Of a stretch of DNA of 61,720 bases, positions 1-8,532 are shown in pieces. The notes beneath the pieces are model-generated. The model saw nothing but the letters and a program-made list of their open reading frames with translations, ran no database searches and was not told the origin of the DNA. The DNA is from Oscillospiraceae bacterium (lineage in GTDB: Bacteria > Bacillota > Clostridia > Oscillospirales > CAG-382), in contig SVTH01000013.1 of the NCBI GenBank assembly GCA_015063885.1, positions 1-61,720 on the forward strand, written 5' to 3'. Both the position numbers and the translations under genes were made by a program. The first letter of the stretch is position 1. The number at the start of each line of letters is the position of its first letter.

Positions 1-13
1 CCCCCCCCCCCCC
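1..13. other. Poly-C homopolymer at window edge
   Basis: The window opens with 13 consecutive C residues. This is unlike anything else in the window, lies next to the terminator hairpin at 24-53, and may be an assembly or contig-end artefact rather than biology. Confidence 0.6.
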
Positions 14-23
14 TTGTAGCAAA

Positions 24-59
24 AACGGGAACGCCGTCAAGCGTCCCCGTTCTTTTTTT
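24..59. terminator. Bidirectional intrinsic terminator
   Basis: An 11-position stem (24-34 with 41-51, one A·C mismatch) closes a 6-nt loop. It is followed by a T-run on the + strand and by five Ts on the minus strand. It lies directly downstream of the minus-strand lipoprotein gene ending at 62. Confidence 0.75.
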
Positions 60-61
60 CG

Positions 62-1453
62 TTATTGCTGAGGGAACAGCCCTGCCTCGGGATCGGTCAG
101 TCCCATCAGGGAGTTATAGAGCGCCGTAGCGCCGGGGTAGGTGCTTTCCATCTTGGCCATCAGCTCGGTCATGTTCATCTCCTTGATGTCCACGCCCTGC
201 TGGGGAGCGACTACCTCGGGGGTGCCGGAAACGAAGGTGCTCTCGGTGGTGAGCGCCAGGTCCATAAAGCCCGCAATGGAAGCGGACAGGGACAGGGTGG
301 TCACAACGCCTGCCTCGGTGTCCTGATAAGTACCGTTGATGACGATGGGAATGGAAAGGCTCATGCCCTCCACCTGGGAGGTGGTGTTGATGTCGCCCTT
401 ATAGGTCAGCTTCTTGGCCTCGTCCGCAGTCAGCGTGAGATCCGCGGTGGTGGTGTCCCCGTCGGAAACCATAGTGGCTTCCACCTTCATGCTGGAAGCC
501 GCTACGGTGAAGGTGCAAGTGACCTCGTCGGTCACCGTGGTGCCCTCGGTAACGGAATACTGCAGAGTGGTCACGGCGCCGTTGACGGCGATGGCAAACT
601 TGGTCACGCCGATCTCCGCGCCGTTTTCCAGCACGGAAAGCTTCAGCTGGTAGTTTTTCCCTGCCGCCACGTTGAGAACCAATACCATGGTCTTTTCGGT
701 GCCGCCGGAAACCTCGACCCCTTCGTCGTTCATCAGATCCCCGGTGCCCAGCAGATCGGTGAGCCCGCTGTCCGCCATGGTCTTGTCCAGAACGTCGTCG
801 AACGCCTTTGCAGTCTCGGGATCCATGGTGATGGTGTAGGTATCTACCACGTCGCTCTTGGCGATGAGGATCATCTCGTCGGTAAACAGCTCCTTAACGG
901 AAGCCTCCAGAGCCTCCAGCACGCCGTTGGGAATGCCGCCCGCCTCCATATCGGTGAGAGAAGCCAGCCCGCCTGCCGCGGCGGTGAAGGGGGTGTCCTG
1001 TACCCCGGGGAGAAGCAGGTACTGCAGATTCTCGTCGGAATACTCCTCAAACTTGATCTCGTCCCCTGCGGCAAACCAGGTGCCCACGGTGTTGATCACG
1101 CCGCCCTTGTTCTTGGTTACCGTTTCCTTGCGAACAGGCTGATCCCCGATCATGCTCACGCCCATGGCGGCAAGCTGGTCGATGGAAAGGGTAGCCGTCT
1201 CGGTGCCGTCTTCATCGGATGTCATAATGGAGAAGAGGGGCATACCGAAGGTGGATTCCATGGGATCAAAGTAGGTCTCCAGGGTGCAAAGTGCTTCCCA
1301 GAACAGCTCCGCATGGGTGGGGGGCTGAATGGTCTCCGTCTCACTGCTTGCGTCTGCGCCCTCCTGCTGACAGGAAGCCAGGAAGCAGGTCATGGTCAGA
1401 AGCGCCGCCAGCAGAAACGCCAAGGCTTTCTTGGAAAAGAATACGTTTTTCAT
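62..1453 (-). CDS. Hypothetical secreted lipoprotein (463 aa)
   Basis: I do not recognise a characterised family. The N-terminus is a classic lipoprotein signal: Lys residues, a hydrophobic stretch, then LASC with the acylatable Cys at about residue 28, so the mature protein should be anchored on the outer face of the membrane. The remainder is acidic and Thr/Val rich. The second half (about 230-430) reads as alternating beta strands and resembles a lipid- or ligand-binding beta-sheet lipoprotein, but this is a visual impression only. Its start overlaps the stop of the VanZ-like gene by 4 nt, so it is probably the last gene of the recN operon and translationally coupled. A terminator follows at 24-59. 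Confidence 0.85.
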   Translation of the reverse strand: MKNVFFSKKALAFLLAALLTMTCFLASCQQEGADASSETETIQPPTHAELFWEALCTLETYFDPMESTFGMPLFSIMTSDEDGTETATLSIDQLAAMGVSMIGDQPVRKETVTKNKGGVINTVGTWFAAGDEIKFEEYSDENLQYLLLPGVQDTPFTAAAGGLASLTDMEAGGIPNGVLEALEASVKELFTDEMILIAKSDVVDTYTITMDPETAKAFDDVLDKTMADSGLTDLLGTGDLMNDEGVEVSGGTEKTMVLVLNVAAGKNYQLKLSVLENGAEIGVTKFAIAVNGAVTTLQYSVTEGTTVTDEVTCTFTVAASSMKVEATMVSDGDTTTADLTLTADEAKKLTYKGDINTTSQVEGMSLSIPIVINGTYQDTEAGVVTTLSLSASIAGFMDLALTTESTFVSGTPEVVAPQQGVDIKEMNMTELMAKMESTYPGATALYNSLMGLTDPEAGLFPQQ

Positions 1454-1974
1454 TTGATTTCCTCCTTTTGAACGGGGGTCTTTTTTTCTTTTTTACGGTT
1501 TTTGATCCATCCTGCCAGCGCTATACAGCCGAAGGCGAACAGCAGTCCCGTCAGGGCGCCGCCGCTGTCAATGAGCACGTCGGTGAATCTCCCCGCACGG
1601 CCTTGGGAAAACAGCTGGATCCCCTCGTCCGCAAGGGCGGTGAGAACGCAGTACCCAAAAGGGACGGTCAAAAACACACTTTTTTTCTTGGTAAAATATC
1701 TTGCGGTAACACAGCACAGGAAGCCCAACAGGGCAAATTCCAGAAAATGGGCCGCCTTCCGCACGAAGCGCACCACGTTATCCTCCGTGGGCTCCACCTT
1801 CACCGCGGGCAGGATCTGCTCCACGGAGGGGCGGACCACCTCTACCACGGCACCGCTTTGCTTGGCGGACTCCTCGCCTCCCTTTAGGGAGTTGGAGAAG
1901 ATGAAAAGCTGGGCGCCCAGAGTGCACAGAATCAGCAGAAGGGCGATCACCTGCCGCTTGGTAGGCTTTCTCAT
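1450..1974 (-). CDS. VanZ-like family membrane protein (174 aa)
   Basis: The protein has an N-terminal membrane segment (about 9-28), an extracytoplasmic stretch, then the motif RKAAHFLEFALLGFL, which matches the VanZ/VanZ-like core (K-x-x-H-F-x-E-F). Three further hydrophobic segments follow and the C-terminus is very Lys-rich. VanZ-like proteins are small integral membrane proteins associated in some cases with low-level glycopeptide tolerance; the role of most chromosomal copies is unknown. It overlaps recN by 4 nt upstream and the lipoprotein gene by 4 nt downstream, which suggests one transcript. Resistance should not be inferred from this gene alone. Confidence 0.85.
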   Translation of the reverse strand: MRKPTKRQVIALLLILCTLGAQLFIFSNSLKGGEESAKQSGAVVEVVRPSVEQILPAVKVEPTEDNVVRFVRKAAHFLEFALLGFLCCVTARYFTKKKSVFLTVPFGYCVLTALADEGIQLFSQGRAGRFTDVLIDSGGALTGLLFAFGCIALAGWIKNRKKEKKTPVQKEEIK

Positions 1975-3638
1975 ACGGAGCCGCCTTTCAGAAGCTCCTC
2001 CGCCGCCTTCCGTACGGTGTCCGTTACCGTCAAGCCGCCCATGATGCGGGCAAGCTCTCCGATCCGTTCCTCGTAGTCCAGCAGACGCACCTCTGTCTGG
2101 GTCCTGCCGTTTTCTTCCTTCTTGGCGATGCGGTACTGATGGAAGGCGCAGGCCGCCAGCTGTGCCGCGTGGGTGACGCAGATCACCTGGGTGTTCCCCG
2201 TGTTGGCGATCTGTGCCATCATCCGTCCGATCTTCTCGTTGGTCTTGCCGGAAATACCGGTGTCGATCTCGTCAAAGATCAAGGTGGGGGTCTGCATCAC
2301 GTCCGCCAGCACGCATTGCAGGCAGAGCATAATGCGGGAAAGCTCACCGCCGGAAGCGATCTTCCCAATGGGACGGGGTGCTTCCCCTGCGTTGGCGCTG
2401 ACGGAGAAATCGATCTCGTCCATGCCGTAGGGGGTGGCGTCTCCTGCTTCTGCGGAGATCACGAACCGTACCTTGGGCATATCCAAATCCGCCAAGGCTT
2501 CTTGTATCCGCTTGGAAAGGAGCTCTCCGCCCCGAACGCGGGCGTGGTGTAACGCCTCTCCCGCCTCCTTTAACAGGGCTTCCTTTGCCTTCAAGTCTTT
2601 TTCCAGCTGGAGGCAATCCTCCCCGCAGTTTTCCAAAAGCGCCAGGTCTGCGGAGGCTTTTTTCAGCTTCTCCGCCAGCCCCGATTCGTCGGTTCTGTAT
2701 TTCCGTTCCAAAGCGGAAAGCTTTTCCAAACGGTTCTCCACCGCCGTCAAGCGCTCCGCCGTGTCCTCCATGTCCGCCGTGTAGGGGAAGAGACTGTCCG
2801 CAATATCCGTCAGCTCCGCCTTCACGTCCTCTAAGCGGGCAAAATATTCCTTACATTCCGGCAGGACGGAAGCCAATCGGTTCACCGATTGCATGGCGGT
2901 CTTCAGCTGTGCCATGGCGGAAAGGTCGCTTCCGTACAGGGCGTCGTAAGCCCCGTGGGCGTTTTCCGTCACCTTCTCGCTGTTGGCAAGCAAAGCGTGC
3001 TCCGCCGTCAGCTCCGCCTCTTCTCCGGGGCGGATCCTGGCCTGCTTCAGCTCTCTCACCTGGTATTCCAGAAGATCCTTCCGCTCCGCCAGCTCCTCCG
3101 CCTTTTCTTTGCGTTCCTTCAGCTCTCTCTGCAAGGTGCGGCATTCCCCGTAGATCCCTGCGTAGGTTTCCAAAAGAGCCTCGTTCTTGCAAAAACGGTC
3201 CAAAAGATCCCGTTGCTTCTCGGGAGAGGCCAGGCTTTGGGTGTCCTGCTGACCGTGTATGTTCAAAAGCAGTGCCGCCGCCTCTCTCAGCTTGGAAAGG
3301 GGAACCGTTCTGCCGTTGATCTTGGCGGTGCTTCTGCCGTCTGCCGTCAGCTTACGGCTCAAGAACAGCACGCCCTCCTCCTCGGGGGTGACGTCCAGCT
3401 CCTCCAGGGCCTTTTCCAAATGGGCGGGGAGCTCAAAGACCCCCTCCACCAGGGCGGATTCCTCCCCGGAACGGATCAGCTCCCGCTCGCCCCGGGCACC
3501 GCAAAGAAGCCCGATGGCGTCGATGAGGATACTTTTACCCGCACCGGTTTCCCCCGTAAAGGCGCAAAACCCCGCCGAGGGCTCCAGGTCGAGCCTTCGG
3601 ATCAGGGCGATGTTTTCGATATGAAGGGATGTCAGCAT
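1971..3638 (-). CDS. recN: DNA repair protein RecN
   Basis: RecN is an SMC-like ATPase that acts early in double-strand-break repair. The N-terminus contains the Walker A motif GETGAGKS (about residues 30-37) after the family opening LHIENIALIRRLD. A long coiled-coil middle (about 150-370) follows, and the C-terminal ATPase half has GGELSRIML (signature) and LIFDEIDTGISG (Walker B). At 555 aa it has normal family length. In many Firmicutes recN follows argR, as here (30-nt gap). The usual next gene, spoIVB, is absent and a VanZ-like gene overlaps the stop by 4 nt. Confidence 0.97.
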   Translation of the reverse strand: MLTSLHIENIALIRRLDLEPSAGFCAFTGETGAGKSILIDAIGLLCGARGERELIRSGEESALVEGVFELPAHLEKALEELDVTPEEEGVLFLSRKLTADGRSTAKINGRTVPLSKLREAAALLLNIHGQQDTQSLASPEKQRDLLDRFCKNEALLETYAGIYGECRTLQRELKERKEKAEELAERKDLLEYQVRELKQARIRPGEEAELTAEHALLANSEKVTENAHGAYDALYGSDLSAMAQLKTAMQSVNRLASVLPECKEYFARLEDVKAELTDIADSLFPYTADMEDTAERLTAVENRLEKLSALERKYRTDESGLAEKLKKASADLALLENCGEDCLQLEKDLKAKEALLKEAGEALHHARVRGGELLSKRIQEALADLDMPKVRFVISAEAGDATPYGMDEIDFSVSANAGEAPRPIGKIASGGELSRIMLCLQCVLADVMQTPTLIFDEIDTGISGKTNEKIGRMMAQIANTGNTQVICVTHAAQLAACAFHQYRIAKKEENGRTQTEVRLLDYEERIGELARIMGGLTVTDTVRKAAEELLKGGSV

Positions 3639-3668
3639 AAAAAGCCCCTTCCTTTCCCGGGTTCCCTG

Positions 3669-4139
3669 TCAGTTGCCCTCTCCGCCGATCATGGCGGAAA
3701 GCTCTGCGCAGATCTTCTCTGCGCCTTCGTTGGTCTTGGCCACGATCAGCACGGTGTCGTCTCCCGCCAGGGTGCCCACGCAATTGGGAAGCACCATGGC
3801 GTCCAAAGCGGCGCCCACCGCGTTGCCCATCCCCGTACGGGTCTTCAGAACCACCAGGTTGCAGGCGGCCTCCGCTCCCGTAGCGGCGTGGCGGAGAATG
3901 GGAATATAGGTCTCGGAGAGGATCTCCCGCTCCTGCTTGGGGGAGGTGTGGGCGCGGTATTTATACACCCCGTCCTCTCCCACGGATTTTATCAGATTCA
4001 GCTCGCGGATATCCCTGGAAACGGTGGCCTGGGTCACGGAAAAGCCCCGTGCCGCCAGCATTTCCTGCAAAAGCTCCTGGGTATCCACGGAATGCTGCTC
4101 GATGATCTCCAGGATGGCCTCCTGCCGTCTGTTTTTCAT
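3669..4139 (-). CDS. argR: Arginine repressor ArgR/AhrC
   Basis: This is an arginine-responsive transcription regulator, expected to be a hexamer in the cytoplasm. The N-terminal winged helix includes SVTQATVSRDIREL (about 34-47), the DNA-recognition signature of the family. The C-terminal oligomerisation and arginine-binding domain includes GTLAGDDTVLIV (about 121-132), where the GDD pair contacts arginine. The 156-aa length is typical. It sits between nadK (22-nt gap) and recN in the conserved Firmicutes order. No ARG box was identified with confidence nearby. Confidence 0.96.
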   Translation of the reverse strand: MKNRRQEAILEIIEQHSVDTQELLQEMLAARGFSVTQATVSRDIRELNLIKSVGEDGVYKYRAHTSPKQEREILSETYIPILRHAATGAEAACNLVVLKTRTGMGNAVGAALDAMVLPNCVGTLAGDDTVLIVAKTNEGAEKICAELSAMIGGEGN

Positions 4140-4161
4140 AGTGCACTTCCTTCCTTGGATC

Positions 4162-4992
4162 TCACGTCAATTTCTTCATCAGGGCTTCGTAAAAGCCTGC
4201 GTTTTTCAGCTTCAAAAGCTTTACCTTGTCCTCGCTCTGCCGAACGGTGAGATGGCTCTTTCCCCGGAGAATGGGGAACAGATTGCTGTCTACCGCCACG
4301 GTGGCGTCCCCTTCGATCTCCACCTGCAATTCGGAATCCGGGGAGAACACCATGGGGCGCATGGCCGCCAGGGTATGAGGCGCCAGGGGAGACACGCAGA
4401 AAGCGTCCAGCTTGGGGTCGATGATGGGCCCTCCTGCGGAAAGATTGTAAGCGCTGGAGCCCGTAGGGGTGGAAATGATCATCCCGTCCCCGCGGTAGGA
4501 GCACACCTCGTTGCCGTCGCAGAACAGCCGCAGACGGATCAGGGTGCCCGGCGTTGCACGGCAGGCAGCCGCTTCGTTCAACCCCGTCATGGTCTGCAGG
4601 GGAACGTCTTCGCCTTCCACGGAGGCGTCCAACAGCATCCGCTCTTCAATGCCCGCTTTCTCCAGCCCCGCCAGAAGATGGCACTCCGAGATCTCCAATT
4701 CCGTCATATATCCCAGGGTGCCGAAATTGATGCCCACCAAAGGGATCCCCGTCTTTCTTGCCAACCGTGCGGCGGCAAGCATGGTGCCGTCACCGCCCAA
4801 TACCACCACCGCATCACAGCCGGAATAGGCGGCGTGGGTGGGGAGATAGCGGATCTCGTCGGTGGCAAAGGAGCTGTCGGAGGTGAACAGGGTGTACCCC
4901 ATATCCTGCAATAGGGTAGCCACCTTGTTGAAATCCCCCTGATCCACGGGCCTGCTTTGGTTGGGGTACAGCAGTATGGTTTTGTACAGCAT
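4162..4992 (-). CDS. nadK: NAD kinase
   Basis: The enzyme phosphorylates NAD+ to NADP+ using ATP or polyphosphate in the cytosol. The diagnostic GGDGT motif appears in VVVLGGDGTMLAAARL (about 61-76), and the second conserved block NLSAGGPIIDP lies near residue 180, preceded by GDGMIISTPTGSSAYN. At 276 aa it has family length. The ATG at 4992 is preceded by a GGAG Shine-Dalgarno sequence. It lies 6 nt downstream of tlyA and 22 nt upstream of argR in an evident operon. Confidence 0.97.
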   Translation of the reverse strand: MLYKTILLYPNQSRPVDQGDFNKVATLLQDMGYTLFTSDSSFATDEIRYLPTHAAYSGCDAVVVLGGDGTMLAAARLARKTGIPLVGINFGTLGYMTELEISECHLLAGLEKAGIEERMLLDASVEGEDVPLQTMTGLNEAAACRATPGTLIRLRLFCDGNEVCSYRGDGMIISTPTGSSAYNLSAGGPIIDPKLDAFCVSPLAPHTLAAMRPMVFSPDSELQVEIEGDATVAVDSNLFPILRGKSHLTVRQSEDKVKLLKLKNAGFYEALMKKLT

Positions 4993-4998
4993 GGGACT

Positions 4999-5733
4999 TC
5001 ACTCCTTCCGCCAATAGGCCAGGTATTCCCGATTGCCGTCCCCGCCCAAAATGGGGGAGTCGGCGTGTGAAATCAGCTTCAATCCGTGATTGCTTCCCTC
5101 CGCCTTCAATTCCGCCAGCAGGTTGCGAAACAGCTTCCCGCTTGGGTCTCGGACGATGCCGCCCTTTCCCACGTGCTGTTTCCCCACCTCGAACTGGGGC
5201 TTGATGAGAGAGACAAAGCTTCCCCCCGACGGCAGAATATCCGCCACGGCGGGGTATAAAAGTCTTTGGGAAATGAAGGAAACGTCCGTCACCACGATAT
5301 CCACGGGACGGGCAAAGTCCTCCTTCTTCAAATAGCGGGCGTTGGTCTTTTCCATATTGCACACCCGCCCGTCGCAAAGCAATTTTTCGTCCAGCTGTCC
5401 GTGACCCACGTCCACGGCGTAGACGTAAGCGGCGCCCCGTTGCAGCAAGCAATCGGTAAAGCCCCCGGTGGAGGCGCCCAGGTCCACGGCAGTCATGCCG
5501 GAGACGTGGATGCCGAAGGTCTTCAACGCCCCCTCCAGCTTGTACCCCGCACGGGAGACGAAGCCTTCCTCCTCCGATTCCGGAAGGGTCACTTCCATGC
5601 CCTCCTCCACGAGGAACGAGGGCTTTTCCACAGGCTTGCCGTTTACCAGCACCCTGCCTTCTTTGATAGCCTCAGCGGCCTTGGAGCGGCTTTTGCAATA
5701 GCCGTTTTCCGCAAGAAAGAGATCAATGCGCAA
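4999..5733 (-). CDS. tlyA: TlyA family rRNA (cytidine-2'-O)-methyltransferase
   Basis: The predicted protein joins an N-terminal S4 RNA-binding domain (about 1-60, opening RIDLFLAENGYCKSRSKA) to an FtsJ/RrmJ-type SAM methyltransferase (about 65-240). The SAM-binding loop is AVDLGASTGGFTDCLL and the following acidic strand is VYAVDVGHGQL. Family members 2'-O-methylate cytidines of 16S and/or 23S rRNA. The start codon is TTG at 5733, supported because MRID is the usual family N-terminus and the frame overlaps the end of dxs by 11 nt. Some homologs are annotated as hemolysins, but that label is historical. Confidence 0.93.
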   Translation of the reverse strand: MRIDLFLAENGYCKSRSKAAEAIKEGRVLVNGKPVEKPSFLVEEGMEVTLPESEEEGFVSRAGYKLEGALKTFGIHVSGMTAVDLGASTGGFTDCLLQRGAAYVYAVDVGHGQLDEKLLCDGRVCNMEKTNARYLKKEDFARPVDIVVTDVSFISQRLLYPAVADILPSGGSFVSLIKPQFEVGKQHVGKGGIVRDPSGKLFRNLLAELKAEGSNHGLKLISHADSPILGGDGNREYLAYWRKE

Positions 5734-7591
5734 GACTGCCCACCATCCCTTCCGCTTCCTTCGCCATCTGCTCTGCGGTCATGCCCAGGTCTTCCAAAAG
5801 CTCTCGGGTGGTGCCGTGGGCGGGGAACTGCCCCGCAATGGCACGGATGAACACGCATGCGTCCTTACAAAGCCCCGCTTCCGCAAAGGAAGAGACCAGA
5901 GCCTCGCTTACGCCGCCTTCCCGCACCCCTTCCTCTGCAAAGTACAGAAGACGGGCGCCTTGGGCAAAGGACGCCAGACGGGAAACGTCCAAGGGCTTGA
6001 TGCGGATCAGCCGCACCACTCTTGCGGAGATCCCGTTGCTCTGCAACGTCTCCGCCGCTTTCCGCACCTCTGCGGAAAGCCGTCCGTAGGTATAGAACAC
6101 CACAGCGGGATCACAGCCGTAATCGTACACCGCCAGGGTATCGTCTGCAAACATTGCCTCCATAGCGCAAGGCGCTTCCTTCCCGCGGGGATAACGCACC
6201 GCCGCAGGAGAGGGGAGGGACACCGCCTGCTCCAGGCAGGTCTCCAATTCCCTATAGGTCTCGGGGGAATACACCGTAAACCCGGGGATCTGATTCAAAA
6301 ACGCCGCGTCGAAAATGCCGTGATGGGTGGGACCGTCCTCCCCCACCAGGCCCGCACGGTCCAAAGCGATAACGATGGGGAGGTTCTGCAACGCCCCGTC
6401 GTGGATCAATTGGTCGTAGGCTCTCTGGGCAAAGGTGGAATACACCGCAAACACAGGCTTCATCCCCTGCCGCGCCAAGCCGCAGGCGAAGGTCACCGCG
6501 TGCTCCTCCGCAATACCCACGTCAAAAAACCGCTCCGGGAAGATCTCCGCAAAATCCGCAAGCCCCGTACCGTCGGGCATGGCGGCGGAAATGGCGCAGA
6601 TCCGCTTGTCCTTTCTTGCCAGCTCACACATGGCGTGGCCGAAGGCGGCGGAGAAATTGCCCCCTCCCGAGGAATAAGGCTCGCCCGTGGCAGGGTCAAA
6701 CCTGCCGATGCCGTGGAACAGATCGGGACGGGCCTCCGCAAAGGAATATCCCTTACCCTTCTGGGTGAGGATATGGATCACACTGCAATGGCCGTCCTCC
6801 TTGGCTTCGCGGAGGACAGTTTCCAGCAAGCCCTCGTCGTTGCCGTCCAGGGGGCCGTAATAGGAAAGTCCCATGTGCTCAAAGAAGTTTTCCCGTACCA
6901 ACAGATGCTTCAGCCCGTTCTTCACCCGGGTGGCAAGCTTCACCAGCCCTTTTCCCACCAGGGGAATGTGCAGGAAGAAGCGCTTCACCCCGTTTTTCAG
7001 ACGGAAATACTTTCCGCTGTTGCGGAAGCGGTTGAGATAGGTATCCATGGCCCCCACGTTGCGGGCGATGGACATGGTATTATCGTTGAGAATGACGATC
7101 AGCTTGTTGTTCCCCGCGCAGTTGTTCAAGGCCTCGTAAGCCATCCCGCCGGTGAAGGCACCGTCCCCGATGACGGCAACGGTATAGCTGTCGTCCCCGG
7201 AAAGCCTTTTCGCCGCGGCAATGCCGATAGCGGCGGAAACGGAGGTGGAGCTGTGCCCGCACCCGAAGGCGTCGTATTCCGACTCACTGATCTTGGGGAA
7301 CCCGGAAAGCCCGCCGTGCTTCCGCAGGGTGGAAAACTGCTCTCTCCGCCCCGTCAGAAGCTTGTGGACGTAGGCTTGATGCCCCACGTCGAAGATGATG
7401 CTGTCCGCAGGGCAGTCGAACACACGGTGCAACGCCACCGTCAGCTCTACCACGCCCAGGTTGGCGGCCAGGTGACCGCCGTTTTCCGACACCACCCGCA
7501 CCAGCTCTTCCCGTATTTCATTGGTCAAATTCAAAAGCTCGTCCCGGGGGATCTTCTTCAGATCGGCGGGGGAGTGGATGGATTCCAGCAT
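5723..7591 (-). CDS. dxs: 1-deoxy-D-xylulose-5-phosphate synthase
   Basis: This thiamine-diphosphate enzyme condenses pyruvate and glyceraldehyde-3-phosphate, the first step of the MEP isoprenoid pathway. The TPP/Mg motif GDGAFTGGMAYEALNN...NDNTMS is near residues 145-175. The transketolase-type pyrimidine domain carries the conserved AEEHAVTFACGLA (about 360). The C-terminal transketolase domain begins near 500. At 622 aa it is full length. It overlaps tlyA by 11 nt and is preceded 31 nt upstream by the DUF21-like membrane protein. The prenyl synthase ispA lies about 1.6 kb upstream, so two isoprenoid genes are near each other but no longer adjacent. Confidence 0.98.
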   Translation of the reverse strand: MLESIHSPADLKKIPRDELLNLTNEIREELVRVVSENGGHLAANLGVVELTVALHRVFDCPADSIIFDVGHQAYVHKLLTGRREQFSTLRKHGGLSGFPKISESEYDAFGCGHSSTSVSAAIGIAAAKRLSGDDSYTVAVIGDGAFTGGMAYEALNNCAGNNKLIVILNDNTMSIARNVGAMDTYLNRFRNSGKYFRLKNGVKRFFLHIPLVGKGLVKLATRVKNGLKHLLVRENFFEHMGLSYYGPLDGNDEGLLETVLREAKEDGHCSVIHILTQKGKGYSFAEARPDLFHGIGRFDPATGEPYSSGGGNFSAAFGHAMCELARKDKRICAISAAMPDGTGLADFAEIFPERFFDVGIAEEHAVTFACGLARQGMKPVFAVYSTFAQRAYDQLIHDGALQNLPIVIALDRAGLVGEDGPTHHGIFDAAFLNQIPGFTVYSPETYRELETCLEQAVSLPSPAAVRYPRGKEAPCAMEAMFADDTLAVYDYGCDPAVVFYTYGRLSAEVRKAAETLQSNGISARVVRLIRIKPLDVSRLASFAQGARLLYFAEEGVREGGVSEALVSSFAEAGLCKDACVFIRAIAGQFPAHGTTRELLEDLGMTAEQMAKEAEGMVGSLAH

Positions 7592-7622
7592 ATTCTTTCC
7601 CGCCTTGACAGGGCAGGTCTCC

Positions 7623-8195
7623 TTATTTTCTGAACAAACACATGGCCTTGGCCACGATCATCACAATGTTGTCGCTGTGCTTCATGGCAAAGCTCTTACA
7701 GGCCGCCTTGCCTCCCACCGTCATAGCGGAGATCAGGGAGGTCACCGCCAGGGAGTACCAGAACGCCCCGTCGGCAAACAGCTTGGCAACGATGGCGGCA
7801 CCCGCCGCACCGGTCACGACGCCGCAGATATCTCCCACGATGTCGTTACACACCGAGGACACCTTGTCGGAGTTTGCCACCAGCCAAACTCCCTTCTTTC
7901 CCGCACGGAGGCGTCTCGCCGCCATGGAATGGAAGGGGGAAGCGTCCGCCGTTGCCACGGCAAGCCCCACTGCGTCAAACAAAATACCCAGCGCAATAAA
8001 GAAAAGCAGCAGTAAAATGGCAACGACAATGTTGGCGTTCGCCGTGACCTCTCCCATAGCTACCGAAAACACGGCAGAGATGACAAAACTCACAAGAAAT
8101 GCCGTTACAACCCATCTTACCCTGCTCTTTTTCTTCGCATCCTTTTTACTGGGAGGCTCTTTCCCCGATTCGTTGTTCTTTTTCAAGATAGACAT
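7623..8195 (-). CDS. Membrane protein resembling a CorB/DUF21 transmembrane module (190 aa)
   Basis: The N-terminus is very Lys-rich (about 1-27). Four hydrophobic segments follow at roughly 28-50, 57-80, 122-142 and 145-165. The stretch between the second and third has the spacing seen in the DUF21 (CNNM/CorB) transporter core, where a membrane helix is followed by basic residues and a helix beginning near ...ICGVVTGAAGAAI. The CBS and CorC domains of full-length CorB proteins are missing, so it is either a short family member or a distinct membrane protein. It lies 31 nt upstream of dxs and directly downstream of the hairpin-rich region. The assignment to DUF21 is tentative. Confidence 0.7.
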   Translation of the reverse strand: MSILKKNNESGKEPPSKKDAKKKSRVRWVVTAFLVSFVISAVFSVAMGEVTANANIVVAILLLLFFIALGILFDAVGLAVATADASPFHSMAARRLRAGKKGVWLVANSDKVSSVCNDIVGDICGVVTGAAGAAIVAKLFADGAFWYSLAVTSLISAMTVGGKAACKSFAMKHSDNIVMIVAKAMCLFRK

Positions 8196-8224
8196 TTTGA
8201 TGATCCTTTTCTTCAGGCCCTTTC

Positions 8225-8532
8225 TTAAGAACCTTTTTTGAAAAAAAGGTTCTTAACAACTCCAAAAAACTTTTCCTGCCGAAAACTGCCGTTTTCGGAA
8301 AAATACACCGATGGACTCTAACTTCCATCGCGAAGCGATTACAATAAATTGCGTCGCTTGCCCGAATTCATTTCGGGCAAAAAGACACCGATCATAGTTT
8401 TTCTCCCCGCGGTTAGCGGAAGGAGAAAAATTCGCAACCGTGTTGCGAACCCCGTAAGGGGCCCGCCCTGCGCGGAAGCAGGGCGAAAATCACTGAAAAA
8501 CACTCGTGTTTTTCAGTGGGCGCTTTTGCGCC
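8225..8532. repeat. Array of ten consecutive hairpins
   Basis: Ten inverted repeats lie nearly end to end: 8225-8256 (15-bp stem), 8279-8298 (8 bp), 8327-8339 (5 bp), 8358-8380 (9 bp), 8398-8430 (9 bp plus inner 4 bp), 8431-8449 (8 bp), 8450-8461 (4 bp), 8465-8484 (7 bp), 8491-8518 (13 bp) and 8519-8532 (5 bp). The stems differ in sequence, so this is not a tandem repeat of one unit. The first two hairpins belong to the dispersed element also seen near 20183, 33011, 47111 and 54315. No long T-run follows, so a simple terminator is unlikely. Confidence 0.85.

Noticed and set aside
1450..1974. Part of a vancomycin-resistance operon
   Set aside because: VanZ-like proteins are common stand-alone membrane proteins, and no vanHAX or vanRS genes are nearby.
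8225..8532. CRISPR array
   Set aside because: The hairpins differ from each other in sequence and length and there are no regular spacers or cas genes.
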